Part shown: piece after piece, positions 36,964 to 47,414 of the stretch
How positions within the stretch are numbered: the first letter of the stretch is position 1
How the letters are laid out: every line of letters starts with the position of its first letter
NCBI RefSeq assembly: GCF_004770105.1
Contig: NZ_RQEY01000026.1
Span: 62,001 to 126,000, forward strand
Source of the DNA: Leptospira andrefontaineae
GTDB taxonomy: Bacteria > Spirochaetota > Leptospiria > Leptospirales > Leptospiraceae
Direction of reading: 5' to 3'
Length of the DNA stretch: 64,000 bases
The notes under the pieces: model-generated
What the model was told of the DNA's origin: nothing
The model's input: the letters and a program-made list of their open reading frames with translations, nothing else
Databases searched by the model: none
Made by a program: the position numbers and the translations under genes

Positions 36964-37821
36964 ATGTTGGTTCGTGTTTTTTGGTTACTTCTTCTTTTTC
37001 CTTCTTTTTTATTCTCCCAAACTTTTAATCCTGAAATTTATGATTCGAAAAGTAAATCCAAGGTGGAACTTTCGTATATCATCGAAAAGGCGAAAGATGC
37101 AGACGTAATTATTTTCGGAGAAGAGCATAATGATAAGATCGGACATGCATGGAAGTTAGAGGCTTTCAGAAAAATTGCCTCCACATATTCTTCACTTCTT
37201 TCCTTGGAGATGTTGGAGAAAGATCAGCAAAGATCGGTGGATGAATACTGCAAGGGTGAGATCACTGAAAAAGGATTTTTGAATTCCGGAAAATTTTGGC
37301 CGAACTACCAAACGGATTACCACCCAATGGTTTCTTTTGCAAAAGAAAAAAATCTTCCGGTACTTGCGGCTAACGCTCCCAGAAAATACGTAAACCTTGT
37401 ATCTCACCAAGGATTGGATTCTTTATATAAGATCAGATCTCCTTTCCTTCCGCCAAGATATACTTATAATTTATTCAGACAAAAAGAATATGAAGAACTT
37501 TTGTCTGCAATGATCGCAGAACATTCTCCTACAGGATTTTCTCCGGATAAACAAAAGTTTATAGATGCTCAATATGTTTGGGATGCTTCAATGGCCGATT
37601 CGATCGCAGAGGCTTACTTTTTATTAAAAAGAAAGATAGTGCACGTGAACGGAAGATTTCATTCTGATAGAAGTTTGGGGCTGACATATAGGCTGAAACA
37701 GATGGGCCTCAATGTTTTGACGGTCAGTATTTTCCCAACCGAAGAAGGCAAAAGTTTTCAGGAAGAAGATTGGAAATTGGCGGATTTCCTGGTAATCACC
37801 GAAAGAAAACCGGTGCCATAA
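36964..37821 (+). CDS. ChaN-like (haem-binding uptake, Tiki superfamily) exported protein
   Basis: The 285-residue protein has a signal peptide (FWLLLLFPSFLFS). It shows the ChaN/Cofac_haem_bdg pattern: VIIFGEEHNDKIGHAWKLEAFRKI (the G-E-x-H motif near 51-54), SLEMLEKDQQ, LAANAPRKYVN and KIVHVNGRFHSDRSLGLTYRL (about 222-242). Characterised relatives bind haem or act as metalloproteases, and the GEEH and GRFH motifs supply conserved Glu/His. It lies 47 bases before the penicillin-binding protein gene on the same strand and could share its transcript. Confidence 0.8.
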   Translation: MLVRVFWLLLLFPSFLFSQTFNPEIYDSKSKSKVELSYIIEKAKDADVIIFGEEHNDKIGHAWKLEAFRKIASTYSSLLSLEMLEKDQQRSVDEYCKGEITEKGFLNSGKFWPNYQTDYHPMVSFAKEKNLPVLAANAPRKYVNLVSHQGLDSLYKIRSPFLPPRYTYNLFRQKEYEELLSAMIAEHSPTGFSPDKQKFIDAQYVWDASMADSIAEAYFLLKRKIVHVNGRFHSDRSLGLTYRLKQMGLNVLTVSIFPTEEGKSFQEEDWKLADFLVITERKPVP

Positions 37822-37868
37822 CACTTTCTTGCTTGTAGGGTTAGCGGATCTCTCCGACATTAATAGAG

Positions 37869-40550
37869 ATGTTGGAAACAAAGGTCCGCACTCTTACAGA
37901 ATCCAAGTTTGAATGCCTTTCTTGCGGAACCATTTCCAGGCTGCCGGAAGGAGTTCCTACAGGGACTGTTTTTAAACTCACTTGTTATCGCTGCGGCCAG
38001 AAGGCATTAGTCAAATACGTATCTTCTCCAATTGAAATTATAGAAGAAAAACCATCTCCCAAAGAGGAGATGCCGGCACCACCTGTTGGAGTTCCAACAT
38101 ATCAGGAAAGAGAAAAACCTTTTGTTCGTCCTTCCCAAAAAGAAGTCTCAAAGGATTCTCCGATTGCAGGCTTCTTAGAAAGTATTCAAAGCAAATGGGA
38201 AAATTGGAAAGAGTCCTGGTCCAAAAATACTTCTGAAGATCGTCCTTGGTTCCAAAAGGTGAGAACCGAAACCGAATCTCCTACGGCTTTCCATCGTCCG
38301 ATCAAAACTTTGTCGGAAAGATTATTAGAAAAGGGTAGAAGGTTCCAATTTCCTAAATTTCGCCCGAATATTTGGCTAGTTCTGATCCCACTACCTTTGG
38401 CGTTAGTATTTTTGATATTTTTCTGGATGGGAGTTATCCAAAGAGAAGCAGAAGTCCCAGGTCTATTAAGTATTTTTTATATTCATCAGCCGACTGTCAT
38501 TTACGATAGGGACGGAAGAAAGGTTTCCGAAATTTTCGGAAAGAAGACAAGCAATTTAGAATGGGAAGCCTATCCTGAAAATCTGAAAAGAATGGTTCTT
38601 CTTGTAGAAGACCGCAGTTTTTTCTCACATGGCGGGATTCATTATTCTTCAGTGTTACGTGCTTTTTTCGTAAATATAATCAGTCTTAGATTTAAACAGG
38701 GTGCTTCTACGATCACTCAACAGTTGGCTCGTATTCTTTTGAATGATCGTGAAAAAAGTTTAGGAAGAAAGTTAAAAGAAGCCCAACTCGCTTATGCTTT
38801 GGAATCTTCTTTGGATAAAGAAAAGATCCTATTACATTATATGAATAATGTGTATTTGGGTCATGGTGCTTTTGGATTTGCCAGCGCCTCCGAGTTCTAT
38901 TTTGGGAAAAAACCGAAAGACTTAAATGTATCTGAGATGATCGTCCTTGCTTCCTTAGCATCTGCACCTAATCGGTTTTCTCCATTAAAAAATCCTGATC
39001 TATCTTCCGGCAGAGTCGAAGCTATCTTAAGGTCTTTGGAAAACGATGGTGCATTAAAAGAAGCTCTGAGACCTACGATCCAAGACATCTACCAAACATT
39101 CAATACTCGTTCTCCCGGAGAGACAGTGTATGGAAATCGTAAGGATGATTCTCCTTACGTGACTGAACATGTTAGAAAATTTCTCCAAACAATGTATCCT
39201 GATACGAATATATATGAAAGTGGAGGATTTTCAGTTTATACCACAATTTCTCAACCGGTTCAGGCCGAATTGCAGAAGGTAGTCAAAACTCATGTTGAAA
39301 ATCTTTTAAAAAGCGGACAAGTTAGGCGAAATCGTCTTACTGAGATCGGTAAAAACGCTGATGTAAATCCTTTCCGTAATTTAGTAGCAGAACTTTCTCC
39401 CGCATTGGAATTATTTATAGATACGGATCGATTTGTAACTGGAGGAGATAGCGGATTGCAGGCCGCTGTCGTAGCAGTTGATCCCCAAACAGGAGATGTT
39501 CTTCTTTTGCATGGAGGAACGGAATTTAAATCGGACAACCAATTCCCAAGAGCGACTGGAATGTATAGACAAACCGGATCTACGATCAAACCGATCTTGT
39601 ATTCAGAAGCGATCGATTCCGGGATTGCAAATCCTGCGACACATATCTTAGATGCACCATTAATTTATAAAAATTCAGTTTCAAATTGGATGCCTGAGAA
39701 TATCGGAAACCAATACGACGGGGATATTACTCTTAGAGTTGCGCTTGCAAAATCGAAAAACACTGCAGCGGTCCAGATCGCCGAAAAACTAGGATTAGGC
39801 GAAATTTCCGCAGCATTCGAAAGATTTTTCTTTCCGGAAGAAAAAGTTTTGAAAAACAGATTTAGACGAGATCTTTCATTGGCATTAGGTTCCTTAGAAC
39901 TTTCTCCTTTAGAAATGGCTTCCGCATATTCCGCTTTTGCAAACGATGGGAATATTGTCCGACCGCATCTGATCGAAAAAGTTGTAGATAGAGCGGGTAA
40001 CGTAGTTTACCAAAGAAAGGACCAGGACGAATTCAATTTGAAATGGCCTCAAACTAGAAAAGCGATCACACCTCCGACTGCAGAGATCATGGTAGATCTT
40101 CTACATGGAAGCGCAAATCATGCGGGAGTCCGAAACACAGGCTATAGGGGAGAAGTCGCCGGAAAAACAGGAACCACAAACGAGCACAGAGATGCTTGGT
40201 TCGTGGGCGTAAGACCGGGAATTTCTATGGCAGTTTGGTTAGGTTATGACTCTCCGGGCTTTGGAATGGGAAGTTCTGCGTTAGGCGGAACAATTGCCGC
40301 TCCTTTATGGGGAACCATCGCTAAACTATTCGATTCTGCGGAGTCTGGAGATAAGGAAGAAAGAAAAAAATACCAATACTCTCAAAGAGCAGTGACGATG
40401 GAAATCTGCCCTGAATCCGGAAAACTTCCCGGACCGGATTGTCCTAAAAAGACTAGCGAATTATTTCATCCTTCTCATATTCCTGCGGAAACCTGTCCTC
40501 TTACCCATAAGTCGGATGCAAAACAGGAGCTTTTGAAGAATGTTTTCTAA
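37869..40550 (+). CDS. Class A penicillin-binding protein with an N-terminal zinc ribbon
   Basis: This bifunctional enzyme polymerises and cross-links peptidoglycan. The order of parts is: a cytosolic CxxC/CxxC zinc ribbon (Cys16, 19, 39, 42), a linker of about 125 residues, one membrane helix (about 168-190), and a glycosyltransferase-51 domain with catalytic Glu247 in [11 protein letters not shown] and [14 protein letters not shown]. The transpeptidase follows with STIK (Ser571), SKN (629-631) and [10 protein letters not shown]. At 893 residues it is longer than usual because of the N-terminal region, which could sense redox state or bind a partner. The next gene starts inside its last 11 bases. 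Confidence 0.93.
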   Translation: MLETKVRTLTESKFECLSCGTISRLPEGVPTGTVFKLTCYRCGQKALVKYVSSPIEIIEEKPSPKEEMPAPPVGVPTYQEREKPFVRPSQKEVSKDSPIAGFLESIQSKWENWKESWSKNTSEDRPWFQKVRTETESPTAFHRPIKTLSERLLEKGRRFQFPKFRPNIWLVLIPLPLALVFLIFFWMGVIQREAEVPGLLSIFYIHQPTVIYDRDGRKVSEIFGKKTSNLEWEAYPENLKRMVLLVEDRSFFSHGGIHYSSVLRAFFVNIISLRFKQGASTITQQLARILLNDREKSLGRKLKEAQLAYALESSLDKEKILLHYMNNVYLGHGAFGFASASEFYFGKKPKDLNVSEMIVLASLASAPNRFSPLKNPDLSSGRVEAILRSLENDGALKEALRPTIQDIYQTFNTRSPGETVYGNRKDDSPYVTEHVRKFLQTMYPDTNIYESGGFSVYTTISQPVQAELQKVVKTHVENLLKSGQVRRNRLTEIGKNADVNPFRNLVAELSPALELFIDTDRFVTGGDSGLQAAVVAVDPQTGDVLLLHGGTEFKSDNQFPRATGMYRQTGSTIKPILYSEAIDSGIANPATHILDAPLIYKNSVSNWMPENIGNQYDGDITLRVALAKSKNTAAVQIAEKLGLGEISAAFERFFFPEEKVLKNRFRRDLSLALGSLELSPLEMASAYSAFANDGNIVRPHLIEKVVDRAGNVVYQRKDQDEFNLKWPQTRKAITPPTAEIMVDLLHGSANHAGVRNTGYRGEVAGKTGTTNEHRDAWFVGVRPGISMAVWLGYDSPGFGMGSSALGGTIAAPLWGTIAKLFDSAESGDKEERKKYQYSQRAVTMEICPESGKLPGPDCPKKTSELFHPSHIPAETCPLTHKSDAKQELLKNVF
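38084..38099. repeat. Intergenic-type palindrome inside the PBP coding region
   Basis: TGTTGGAGTTCCAACA matches the window's intergenic palindrome family but lies in frame within the PBP linker, coding PVGVPT (72-77). A second, partial match, AGGAGTTCCTACA, lies at 37949-37961 and codes EGVPTG. Confidence 0.6.
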
Positions 40551-42132
40551 AAGAAAGAACGCGGCTCTTTTCTTTCTGGTATTTTCTTTTTTTCCTAGTT
40601 TGAGCTTCGCGGTTTCTTATGAAGAAGCTTATGAATTAGAAAAACTTTCGCCTATATTTGCAATTCCATTATACGAAGAAGTAGTTAGATCTTCAGGCGT
40701 AGGAGACTTTAAAAAAACTGCATCTTCCAGACTTTATTTTTTATACGAAAAATTTAATAAATACCTTCCTGCTATCCAATACCAAACAAGAGCAGGAAGT
40801 TTAAAAAATAAAAAGGGAGAATGGTCATCTCTCGTAAAAACATTATCCGATGGATTGGGAGTCACACCGTTCTCCTTATTAGCAGTTATAAATTCTTGTT
40901 CTAAAGAAACTCCCGTATGGGAACCTCCTGAGCCTACCGTTCATCCTGAAACAGGAGAACTGATACAACCGACTCCTCCTGATCCTTATAGAGTATTATC
41001 TAAAAAAGAAAATCATTCTTTGATCCGTCTTTGTTATTCTCTTAAAATGAAACAAAGGGATTTTGAAGGATGGGATAATGTATTCTTTTATCTATTCTCC
41101 AAAGATGTTCTGACAAAGGACGAAGCTCTTCCACTTTGGGTGGGATCTTCTATACAATCCGGGAAGGGAACACCTTATAAAAGAGTATTCCTTTCCGGAA
41201 GATTCAAAGAGTTAAGTAACGAATCAAAATCGGATCTTTTATTTTTATACGCAAAGTTTCTCCGACATAATGGGAAATTCGAATCCAGCACCAGATATTT
41301 TCTTACAAGCAGCACCTATGCTTCTTCTAAACGTGGAAAATGGGAGACTGCAAAAAATCTGCTGATCATGGATAGAAAAAAAGAAGCCTGTACGATGATC
41401 GGAGATTCTTTTAACTCAGGTGATGAATCCGAAATATTGATGAAGAAGATCTGTCAGTCAGGTAATTGGGATTGGATACAGAACTATTTACCCGCTCTTA
41501 AAATTTTAATGAGAGAAAATCCCGATCCAGTATTTGCATATGCACTCGAAGGCGGCGGTAGAGAAGCGATCGATCTATTCTTAAAACAAGTCGGATCCAA
41601 AACTACCGACAAAGATGATGATTCTGAAGAAGATTCTGAATCAGCGGATATCCTGAATAAGCTGATCCCTCCAGATAGCAGGAATAAATTTCCTTTCTGG
41701 GATGCTCGCGACAAAGAAGCGGATCTTGTAGTTCCAGATAGAGCGAAATATCTGTGCAAAGTGATACGTAGACCATTCTTCGGAACTCCTTCTATCCAAC
41801 CGCAATTCTGCAAAGAAGTATCTCCAGGGAGTTTGGAAACATTACTTTCTATCGTAGCAGAAGAAGAGGAAGAGGCTAGCTTTGCATTTGCAGATCCCGC
41901 TTATCTTCCCCTCTCCATAAAATGGATCTGGAAAAACGGATCGGAATCCGAATCGAATGGGGAGACTGCACCGGTAAAAGTTTTGGGTCCTTCTTCTGAA
42001 CCTGGTCCTTGGAGCTTAGAATTTATAGTATATCGTAAAGTTCTAAATCGTGCTTATGCAGAGATCCGAATGAAGGATAAATACTTTGTAGTTTCAGTGA
42101 AACCTTCTTACGTGATTTGGAATAAAAATTAA
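40540..42132 (+). CDS. Exported protein of unknown function, TPR-like
   Basis: The 530-residue protein has a signal peptide ([17 protein letters not shown]). A helical body with repeat-like pairs follows ([62 protein letters not shown]), compatible with tetratricopeptide-type helices. An acidic low-complexity patch lies near 355-370 ([14 protein letters not shown]). The C terminus is beta-rich. It overlaps the PBP gene by 11 bases, so the two are translationally coupled, and it may assist peptidoglycan synthesis. No named family was recognised. Confidence 0.75.
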   Translation: MFSKRKNAALFFLVFSFFPSLSFAVSYEEAYELEKLSPIFAIPLYEEVVRSSGVGDFKKTASSRLYFLYEKFNKYLPAIQYQTRAGSLKNKKGEWSSLVKTLSDGLGVTPFSLLAVINSCSKETPVWEPPEPTVHPETGELIQPTPPDPYRVLSKKENHSLIRLCYSLKMKQRDFEGWDNVFFYLFSKDVLTKDEALPLWVGSSIQSGKGTPYKRVFLSGRFKELSNESKSDLLFLYAKFLRHNGKFESSTRYFLTSSTYASSKRGKWETAKNLLIMDRKKEACTMIGDSFNSGDESEILMKKICQSGNWDWIQNYLPALKILMRENPDPVFAYALEGGGREAIDLFLKQVGSKTTDKDDDSEEDSESADILNKLIPPDSRNKFPFWDARDKEADLVVPDRAKYLCKVIRRPFFGTPSIQPQFCKEVSPGSLETLLSIVAEEEEEASFAFADPAYLPLSIKWIWKNGSESESNGETAPVKVLGPSSEPGPWSLEFIVYRKVLNRAYAEIRMKDKYFVVSVKPSYVIWNKN

Positions 42133-42147
42133 GGATTTATCTCTATC

Positions 42148-43479
42148 TTACTGTTGGACTCCCGCGCGCCAAACATTGCGAATAGATAAAGTATCTGAAA
42201 TATTCAGAAGTGGATTTCCATCAATTAACAATAGATCCGCTCTTGCTCCTGGAAAAATTTTACCACGATCATTTAAGCTAAATCTTCGCGCAGGAACAGA
42301 AGTTGCAGCACGTAAGGCTTCTATAGGTTTGAATCCTGCGGCCACTAACAATTGTAATTCATGATGAAGACTTGCACCGTGGGCAAGTCCTCCTAGATCT
42401 GCGATAGGTTCGGAGACATCACTTCCCGCCAATATATCGACACCTTCTTTATGAAGAGCAATTACACTTTCAAAAGAATCTTCCAATTTTCCTTTCGGAT
42501 AAACGTTCATATTTTTGGAAAGAGCATCTAACCATTCTCTGCTCAACTTGGAACTAACACGTTTATCCGAAACTAATGTACGAGGGCTATTGCCGAAAGC
42601 TGTAGAAAGTGTAGTCAATGTAGGCACAATGAAAGCACCGGAAGATTTAATCTTAGCAATTAATTCTTTGTCAGGTTTCTTATCAAAGAACATATGAGCC
42701 AATCCGTCTACTCCCGCAGATATTGCTTTGCGTCCTCCAGCAAGAGAAGTAACATGCGCAATTGCCATTTTACCGCGACGATGAGCTGCCTTAACCGAAG
42801 CAATTAAAGTGGCATCGTTAATTACGGGAAGTCCAGGAGTACCGACAGTATCTCCATCTTCTATAATGATCTTAATAAAGTCGGAGCCTTCTTCCACTTG
42901 TTTGTCTACAAACTTGATTGCTTCTTCCGGAGTGGAAACAAATGGATAACGATAAAATGTTTTTAAGAACCAGTTGCTACTCAACTGCATATATTGTGTT
43001 GGATGTCCGCCTGGAGGAGTGATCCCCATACCCGCAGAACGCATGTCTGCAATATCATTTCGATTTGCAAGTTGCCAACGTTCCCAAAACATCCATTGCC
43101 CTGTCATTTCAAGTTCAGTCGTCACCCCAAATAGAAGTGCATCATGTAAACCATCTATATCGGTATGAACATGAGAATCTATTAACCCTGGCATCAACAT
43201 TCCGTTTTTCGCATCTACAATTATTGCATCTGCAGGAATATCGCCGCCTATAGAATGGATACGATCTCCTTTGATAACCAGAGTCTGATCTTTGATCAGA
43301 TTTTCTCCGTCGAAAATATTCGCATTGATGATTGCGAACGTCTGCTCTTCGGAGACGGCAGATTTTTTGCAGTCAACCAAAAAGCAGGCAGCGACTATTA
43401 TCACCGATGCGATAATTGCTTTCATTGCATAGTTATGGAAAGTTTTAGTTCGTAAGTTAAAGTTCATATCCAACATCAC
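42148..43479 (-). CDS. Amidohydrolase-superfamily lipoprotein
   Basis: The 443-residue metal-dependent hydrolase has an amidohydrolase plan. It shows GLIDSHVHTD (HxH metal motif), FIKIIIEDG with the lysine that is usually carboxylated, AHVTSLAGG, GLAHMFFD and the final metal Asp in LAGSDVSEP. An imidazolonepropionase or prolidase-like role is possible, but the substrate is unknown. A lipoprotein signal (SVIIVAACFLVDC) is unusual for this family. The GTG at 43479 overlaps the stop of the DUF4405 gene, indicating coupling; an ATG three bases later and an internal ATG at 43425 are alternatives. Confidence 0.85.
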   Translation of the reverse strand: MMLDMNFNLRTKTFHNYAMKAIIASVIIVAACFLVDCKKSAVSEEQTFAIINANIFDGENLIKDQTLVIKGDRIHSIGGDIPADAIIVDAKNGMLMPGLIDSHVHTDIDGLHDALLFGVTTELEMTGQWMFWERWQLANRNDIADMRSAGMGITPPGGHPTQYMQLSSNWFLKTFYRYPFVSTPEEAIKFVDKQVEEGSDFIKIIIEDGDTVGTPGLPVINDATLIASVKAAHRRGKMAIAHVTSLAGGRKAISAGVDGLAHMFFDKKPDKELIAKIKSSGAFIVPTLTTLSTAFGNSPRTLVSDKRVSSKLSREWLDALSKNMNVYPKGKLEDSFESVIALHKEGVDILAGSDVSEPIADLGGLAHGASLHHELQLLVAAGFKPIEALRAATSVPARRFSLNDRGKIFPGARADLLLIDGNPLLNISDTLSIRNVWRAGVQQ

Positions 43480-43955
43480 TTCAAGATCAATTCTACAATT
43501 TCTTCCGGAGATTTATTATTTTGAACGCAGATCTCTTCCAAAGACTTTGAAGGGTCATCTATAATGATATTATTCTTTTTTAAAATATCTGCTGCTTGTT
43601 GATAGTCCCCACTCAAAAGTTTGAAAGAGTCGGAAACAGGAGACTTAACGAATTTTTCCAAAATCTGGTCTTCCAGATTCCCGTGCATTTTCCCGCCAAT
43701 GATAAATGCGATTGAAATAATAAGAATTGTTATACTCGGAAGAAGAAGTTGTTTCTTCTTTGCGTAATTTTTGATGCTGCTCCAATTCATTCGAATATGG
43801 AAAATCGCAAACACAACAAAACTTATGCCTAAAAACTCATGAACAACTTTAGTATAATCATCCAATAGATGGAAGAACATCAAGACACCGGTGGTCCCGA
43901 CGATAAGGAAGATAAAAACTAAATAAGGTGTAATGAATTCTTTTTTGAGTTTCAT
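43476..43955 (-). CDS. DUF4405-like membrane protein
   Basis: The 159-residue protein has three hydrophobic helices: PYLVFIFLIVGTTGVLMFFHLL, VVHEFLGISFVVFAIFHI and LLLPSITILIISIAFIIGG. It ends in a soluble tail with a helical hairpin motif (LEEICVQNNKSPEEIVELIL). The histidines FHLL, VVHEF and FHIRMN in or at the helices could bind haem, as in cytochrome-b-like DUF4405 proteins. It is coupled to the amidohydrolase lipoprotein by overlapping stop and start codons. Confidence 0.7.
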   Translation of the reverse strand: MKLKKEFITPYLVFIFLIVGTTGVLMFFHLLDDYTKVVHEFLGISFVVFAIFHIRMNWSSIKNYAKKKQLLLPSITILIISIAFIIGGKMHGNLEDQILEKFVKSPVSDSFKLLSGDYQQAADILKKNNIIIDDPSKSLEEICVQNNKSPEEIVELILK

Positions 43956-44109
43956 AGGAAGATCTCTTGGTCTTCATGAGACCTTGGTTGGTCTGAAGGT
44001 TCCACAGAATTATCATTTGGGCGACTGCCGCGCTCTACGCTTCAATCAGCAAAGCACCACAAGCGGTGCATTGCCGGATTTCCGCTGCGATCGCTGTCGC
44101 GGGGTCATT

Positions 44110-44394
44110 TCATAATTTGCAGGATTTTATATCAATACAAGGATTTCGATTAAAGAGCCCTCTGCAATGCTCATAATTTTTTTCCCATTTGGGGATGGCA
44201 TCTGCTAAAGAGAGAGCGCAAAAGTTTTTCCTACTATCTGACACTTCCGGATCGGACAAACAAAAAATGTACATGTCCCTTTCTGCTTGTATATAGTCAT
44301 ACTTCTCTTTGCAATTATGTGCTGGAGAATCAGGGCAATTGTATAAGAAAAATGGAATGATTAGTAAGATGAGCACAAGGGAGATTTGTTTCAT
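44110..44394 (-). CDS. Small cysteine-rich lipoprotein
   Basis: From ATG 44394 the protein has about 94 residues. It has a signal (ISLVLILLIIPFFLYNC, Cys about 19) and a mature part with at least six further cysteines (CKEKYDY, IFCLSD, NFCALS, EHCRGL, PCIDIKSC). Even numbers of cysteines in a secreted mini-protein suggest disulfides. The frame extends to 44517, but that part would put 41 residues before the signal. No ribosome site is obvious and no family was recognised. Confidence 0.55.
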   Translation of the reverse strand: MKQISLVLILLIIPFFLYNCPDSPAHNCKEKYDYIQAERDMYIFCLSDPEVSDSRKNFCALSLADAIPKWEKNYEHCRGLFNRNPCIDIKSCKL

Positions 44395-44694
44395 TTGGAG
44401 CGGATAAATTCGTCGGAAAATCTGAGGAATGCAAGCGATTTTGGAAGTATGACTAAAACAAGGTGGATCAAAATCTAAGACGGATAAAAACGGATTCGCC
44501 GTTACGCACTTTGCCATCGTGGCAAAGTTGGCTCCACGGCGTCTTGCTCGCGCCTTCGTCCATCCATGGACTCGGCACGCGTTTGCTTACGCTCTCTACG
44601 GATCGCTGCAAACGCTTTCGCTCGCAAGCTTCGAATCCTTCCGGACTTGATTCGTATATTAGGATTTTGTTTTAAGGGGGAAGGGAGAAACTTT
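44395..44694. other. Gene-free region between the small lipoprotein and tRNA-Tyr
   Basis: No protein gene is supported here. Part of it (about 44500-44640) is GC-rich, with repeated words such as GCTC, CGCT and short complementary arms (for example TTGCCA near 44512 and TGGCAA at 44519). In composition it resembles the blocks at 10266-10370, 10471-10585 and 44020-44105. It may hold the tail of the tRNA transcript. Confidence 0.5.
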
Positions 44695-44776
44695 TGGGCA
44701 GGGAAGGATTCGAACCTTCGAAGGCTGGGCCAGCAGATTTACAGTCTGCCCTCGTTGACCGCTTGAGTACCTACCC
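44695..44776 (-). tRNA. tRNA-Tyr (anticodon GUA)
   Basis: Read on the minus strand, the acceptor arm GGGTAGG pairs with CCTGCCC. The anticodon loop is CTGTAAA with GUA. A long variable arm (class II) sits before the T-loop GGTTCGAATCC. The 82-nt length is right for bacterial tRNA-Tyr. The CCA end is not encoded. It follows tRNA-Thr on the same strand after 61 bases. Confidence 0.95.
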
Positions 44777-44837
44777 GTTGTTGAGAGCCATTATTTTTGC
44801 TCAGGGTAGCTGGTCAATCTTATTCGGAAAATGAACG

Positions 44838-44910
<73 letters not shown>

Positions 44911-44918
44911 GTTCAAAG

Positions 44919-44948
44919 ACATTTTTCGAAATCATTTTGTAGGGTCAA
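44919..44948 (-). promoter_or_regulatory. Probable promoter of the tRNA-Thr/tRNA-Tyr pair
   Basis: On the minus strand TTGACC (44948-44943) is followed after 16 bases by AAAAAT, then about ten bases before the tRNA 5' end. The -35 box is good, the -10 box poor, and the spacing to the RNA start is as expected. Confidence 0.45.
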
Positions 44949-44997
44949 TCGATTAAAAAGGATTTTCTCCAGCTTTTGGATATTGTCTTTTGGACAG

Positions 44998-45381
44998 ATG
45001 TCTCTTTTTCTGATCAATACTGGAATGACTCTCTCTATCCTATTTTTTTATACAGGGTATTGGTTTCGTTTTAGAAATAACCGGTTGCACAGGACCTTTA
45101 ATATAGTAGGGATCCTTTTCAATTTGAGCACTGCAATTTATTTGCTCGGCCTAAAATATTTGGGAGAAGGGATAGAGCAGTCCGGCCTTATCGCTACTGT
45201 TGATAAAATGTATATAGATATTCACAGAGCGATTGCGGCTATTACCTTGATCTTAATGTTACTCATGGGTTGGTCCGGACTAACTAGAAAAAAAGAATTC
45301 CATAGGAAGCTTCATTTTATTTTTCTACCATTATACACACTTGTTTATCTATCGGGACTGTTTTTGTTCCGCTCGAATTAA
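44998..45381 (+). CDS. Small four-helix membrane protein of unknown function
   Basis: The roughly 127-residue protein has four hydrophobic segments: [59 protein letters not shown] and [18 protein letters not shown]. Histidines occur at the membrane edges (LHRTFN, DIHRAI, FHRKLHF) in a pattern seen in haem-binding membrane proteins, but no family is certain. The start may be TTG 44983 or ATG 44998; neither has a strong ribosome site. It lies 17 bases before the transketolase gene and may share its transcript. Confidence 0.6.
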   Translation: MSLFLINTGMTLSILFFYTGYWFRFRNNRLHRTFNIVGILFNLSTAIYLLGLKYLGEGIEQSGLIATVDKMYIDIHRAIAAITLILMLLMGWSGLTRKKEFHRKLHFIFLPLYTLVYLSGLFLFRSN

Positions 45382-45398
45382 TACCGGAGCTTGCTTAC

Positions 45399-46223
45399 GT
45401 GGAAGACACTAAAGAAATCAAAATATTCGCCAATAATATCCGTAAAAACGTGATCAAAATGGTCACTGCGGCAAAATCCGGTCACCCGGGAGGTCCTCTT
45501 GGACTTGCGGATATCTATGCTGTATTATATAAAAAGGTCCTAAATCATAAACCAACCGATCCGGATTGGGAAGATAGAGACAGACTTATCCTTTCCAACG
45601 GTCACGTATGCGCAGTACGTTATGCTGCTATGGCACAAGCTGGATTTTTTCCTGAGTCCGAACTTCTGACCTTTAGGAACATAAATTCTAAATTACAGGG
45701 ACATCCTTCTACCCGTTATTTAAAAGGTATCGAAAGTTCTTCCGGATCCTTAGGCCAAGGTCTTTCTGTTGCAGTCGGGATCGCTTTAGGTGCAAGACTT
45801 TCTAAAAAAGACTACAAAGTATATGCATGTATCTCTGACGGAGAATGTGGAGAAGGTATGACCTGGGAAGCGGCACAATCCGCAGCTCACTATAAAACCG
45901 ATAACCTAATCGCGTTTATGGATAAGAACGGGATCCAGATCGACGGATTTACCAAAGACGTGATGAATCTGGAGCCTCTAAACAAAAAGTTTGCTGCATT
46001 CGGATGGAATGTTTTAGAAGCAGATGGTCATAATGTTGAATCTATTATCTCTGCTTTCGAAAAGGCAAAATCCCATAAAGGTTCTCCTACAATTATTCTT
46101 TTCGAAACGGTACTCGGAAAAGGTGTCTCCTTCATGGAAAATAATCCAGGATGGCATGGAACTCCTCCGAATGCAGAGCAAGAAAAGAAAGCACTAGAAG
46201 AACTAGAACAAGTAATCGCTTAA
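45399..46223 (+). CDS. Transketolase, N-terminal subunit
   Basis: This is the thiamine-diphosphate-binding half of transketolase, which moves two-carbon units in the pentose phosphate pathway. The 274-residue protein has [56 protein letters not shown] and the ThDP motif [14 protein letters not shown]...[14 protein letters not shown]. It ends where the split, archaeal-type N subunit should end. The C-terminal subunit, needed for activity, is not downstream; the next gene is unrelated. GTG 45399 has GGAG about ten bases before it. Confidence 0.93.
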   Translation: MEDTKEIKIFANNIRKNVIKMVTAAKSGHPGGPLGLADIYAVLYKKVLNHKPTDPDWEDRDRLILSNGHVCAVRYAAMAQAGFFPESELLTFRNINSKLQGHPSTRYLKGIESSSGSLGQGLSVAVGIALGARLSKKDYKVYACISDGECGEGMTWEAAQSAAHYKTDNLIAFMDKNGIQIDGFTKDVMNLEPLNKKFAAFGWNVLEADGHNVESIISAFEKAKSHKGSPTIILFETVLGKGVSFMENNPGWHGTPPNAEQEKKALEELEQVIA

Positions 46224-46230
46224 TCCTCTT

Positions 46231-46258
46231 GGGTTAGAGAAAGAAATTTTTCTAACCC
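46231..46258 (+). terminator. Hairpin after the transketolase subunit gene
   Basis: GGGTTAGA (46231-46238) pairs with TCTAACCC (46251-46258), extended inward by four more pairs to a GAAA tetraloop, for 12 pairs in all. Only GAACATTT follows, so termination may be partial. It begins eight bases after the stop codon. Confidence 0.55.
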
Positions 46259-46404
46259 GAACATTTCTCTTAACATAACAAAAGTCTCATTCCATTTTTC
46301 CGATCACTTAAACAAGTGCGTTCGAAAAAGATGGAAGACATAGTAAATTTATACTGCTCATCCTTTTTTACACAATCATTTCAGATCCGAATTGACTTTC
46401 GTTT

Positions 46405-47325
46405 TTGAAATCAGATTTTATAGATATGCAATCCTCCGATTCTTTCTTCGGTACAGTTCCTTTTCCTCCGGATAAGATCGAGGACAAGTTTTATCAATTA
46501 GAGTTTTCTTCTCTTCAGGATAAATCTAGGATCATAAAAGAGATCGCAAGTATGATCCCTTGGCAAGTTAGAGTCCAAGAAGTAGCGGACGAACTAAAAG
46601 ATCCGACTCTAAGAGTGTTTGCACGTTCAGTAAGTGCAGCAGTTCATTCCGAAAGGATTAGTTATCGTTATTCTATCTTAGCGGAGAAGGGCCATCCAAA
46701 CCATTACGATGATTTGGAAGAGGGAGTATTCCTGCTTTCTTCCGTCATTGATTCGGACCTTTCTTATTTGGAGTTCAGGACTTATCTGGATAAGATAGCA
46801 ATCCGGGTCGAAGAGTTGGTCGACTTGAATGAAGACCTCGCTTCTGACGAAGTCAAAGTGCATTTTTTAACCAGAGTCCTCTCCCAGGAAGAAGGTTTCG
46901 GCGGAAACCATGATCAATACGAAGATCCGAACAATTCCTATCTTCATAAGGTATTCTCTTCTAAAAAGGGGATCCCAATTTCTCTTTCCGTTATTTATCT
47001 GTTAGTGGCTCATAGATTGCAGCTGCCCTTATACGGGGTGAATATGCCTCTGCATTTTCTATTACATTTTGAGTCTTCCGAATTCCAGACCTATATAGAT
47101 TCTTATCATGGTGGTGTGATGTTAGATCGTTCTACCTGCATTCGTTTTCTAAAAGCGAATGGATTCCAGGCACACGAAAGATATTTCACTCATGCAAGCA
47201 GTCTGACAATTCTCAAAAGAATGTTCCGTAACCTGATCCATATCTACCGCAAAAAAGAGGACAGAGATATGGAAAAGATCCTTTCCCGTCATCTTCTCGC
47301 CCTGGACAATAAGTGGAAACCTTGA
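46405..47325 (+). CDS. SirB1/transglutaminase-like protein
   Basis: The 306-residue cytosolic protein has an N-terminal helical part and the SirB1-type core. That core shows [72 protein letters not shown] (about 145-225), where the K-G-I-P-x-S-L-S turn and the H-F-L-L are the family's conserved points. The usual transglutaminase cysteine is not obvious, so catalytic function is doubtful. The start is TTG 46405 or ATG 46426; no good ribosome site helps. It stands 89 bases before the polyprenyl synthase gene. Confidence 0.75.
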   Translation: MKSDFIDMQSSDSFFGTVPFPPDKIEDKFYQLEFSSLQDKSRIIKEIASMIPWQVRVQEVADELKDPTLRVFARSVSAAVHSERISYRYSILAEKGHPNHYDDLEEGVFLLSSVIDSDLSYLEFRTYLDKIAIRVEELVDLNEDLASDEVKVHFLTRVLSQEEGFGGNHDQYEDPNNSYLHKVFSSKKGIPISLSVIYLLVAHRLQLPLYGVNMPLHFLLHFESSEFQTYIDSYHGGVMLDRSTCIRFLKANGFQAHERYFTHASSLTILKRMFRNLIHIYRKKEDRDMEKILSRHLLALDNKWKP

Positions 47326-47414
47326 CCTAAATTGGTCTGGAACTTCTCTCCTAACGTTCTTTACTGCTTGAGCCAAAAATTCGTTTCTAAATACTGTCGT
47401 AACAGGAAACCCGC

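Noticed and set aside
44020..44105. GC-rich stretch near the DUF4405 gene as an RNA gene.
   Set aside because: It resembles other GC-rich intergenic blocks in composition, but no hairpin or terminator was strong enough to support an RNA call.
45399..47325. Frameshifted full-length transketolase.
   Set aside because: The sequence after the stop codon shows no C-terminal transketolase motifs in any frame. The N half ends naturally and the next gene is SirB1-like.
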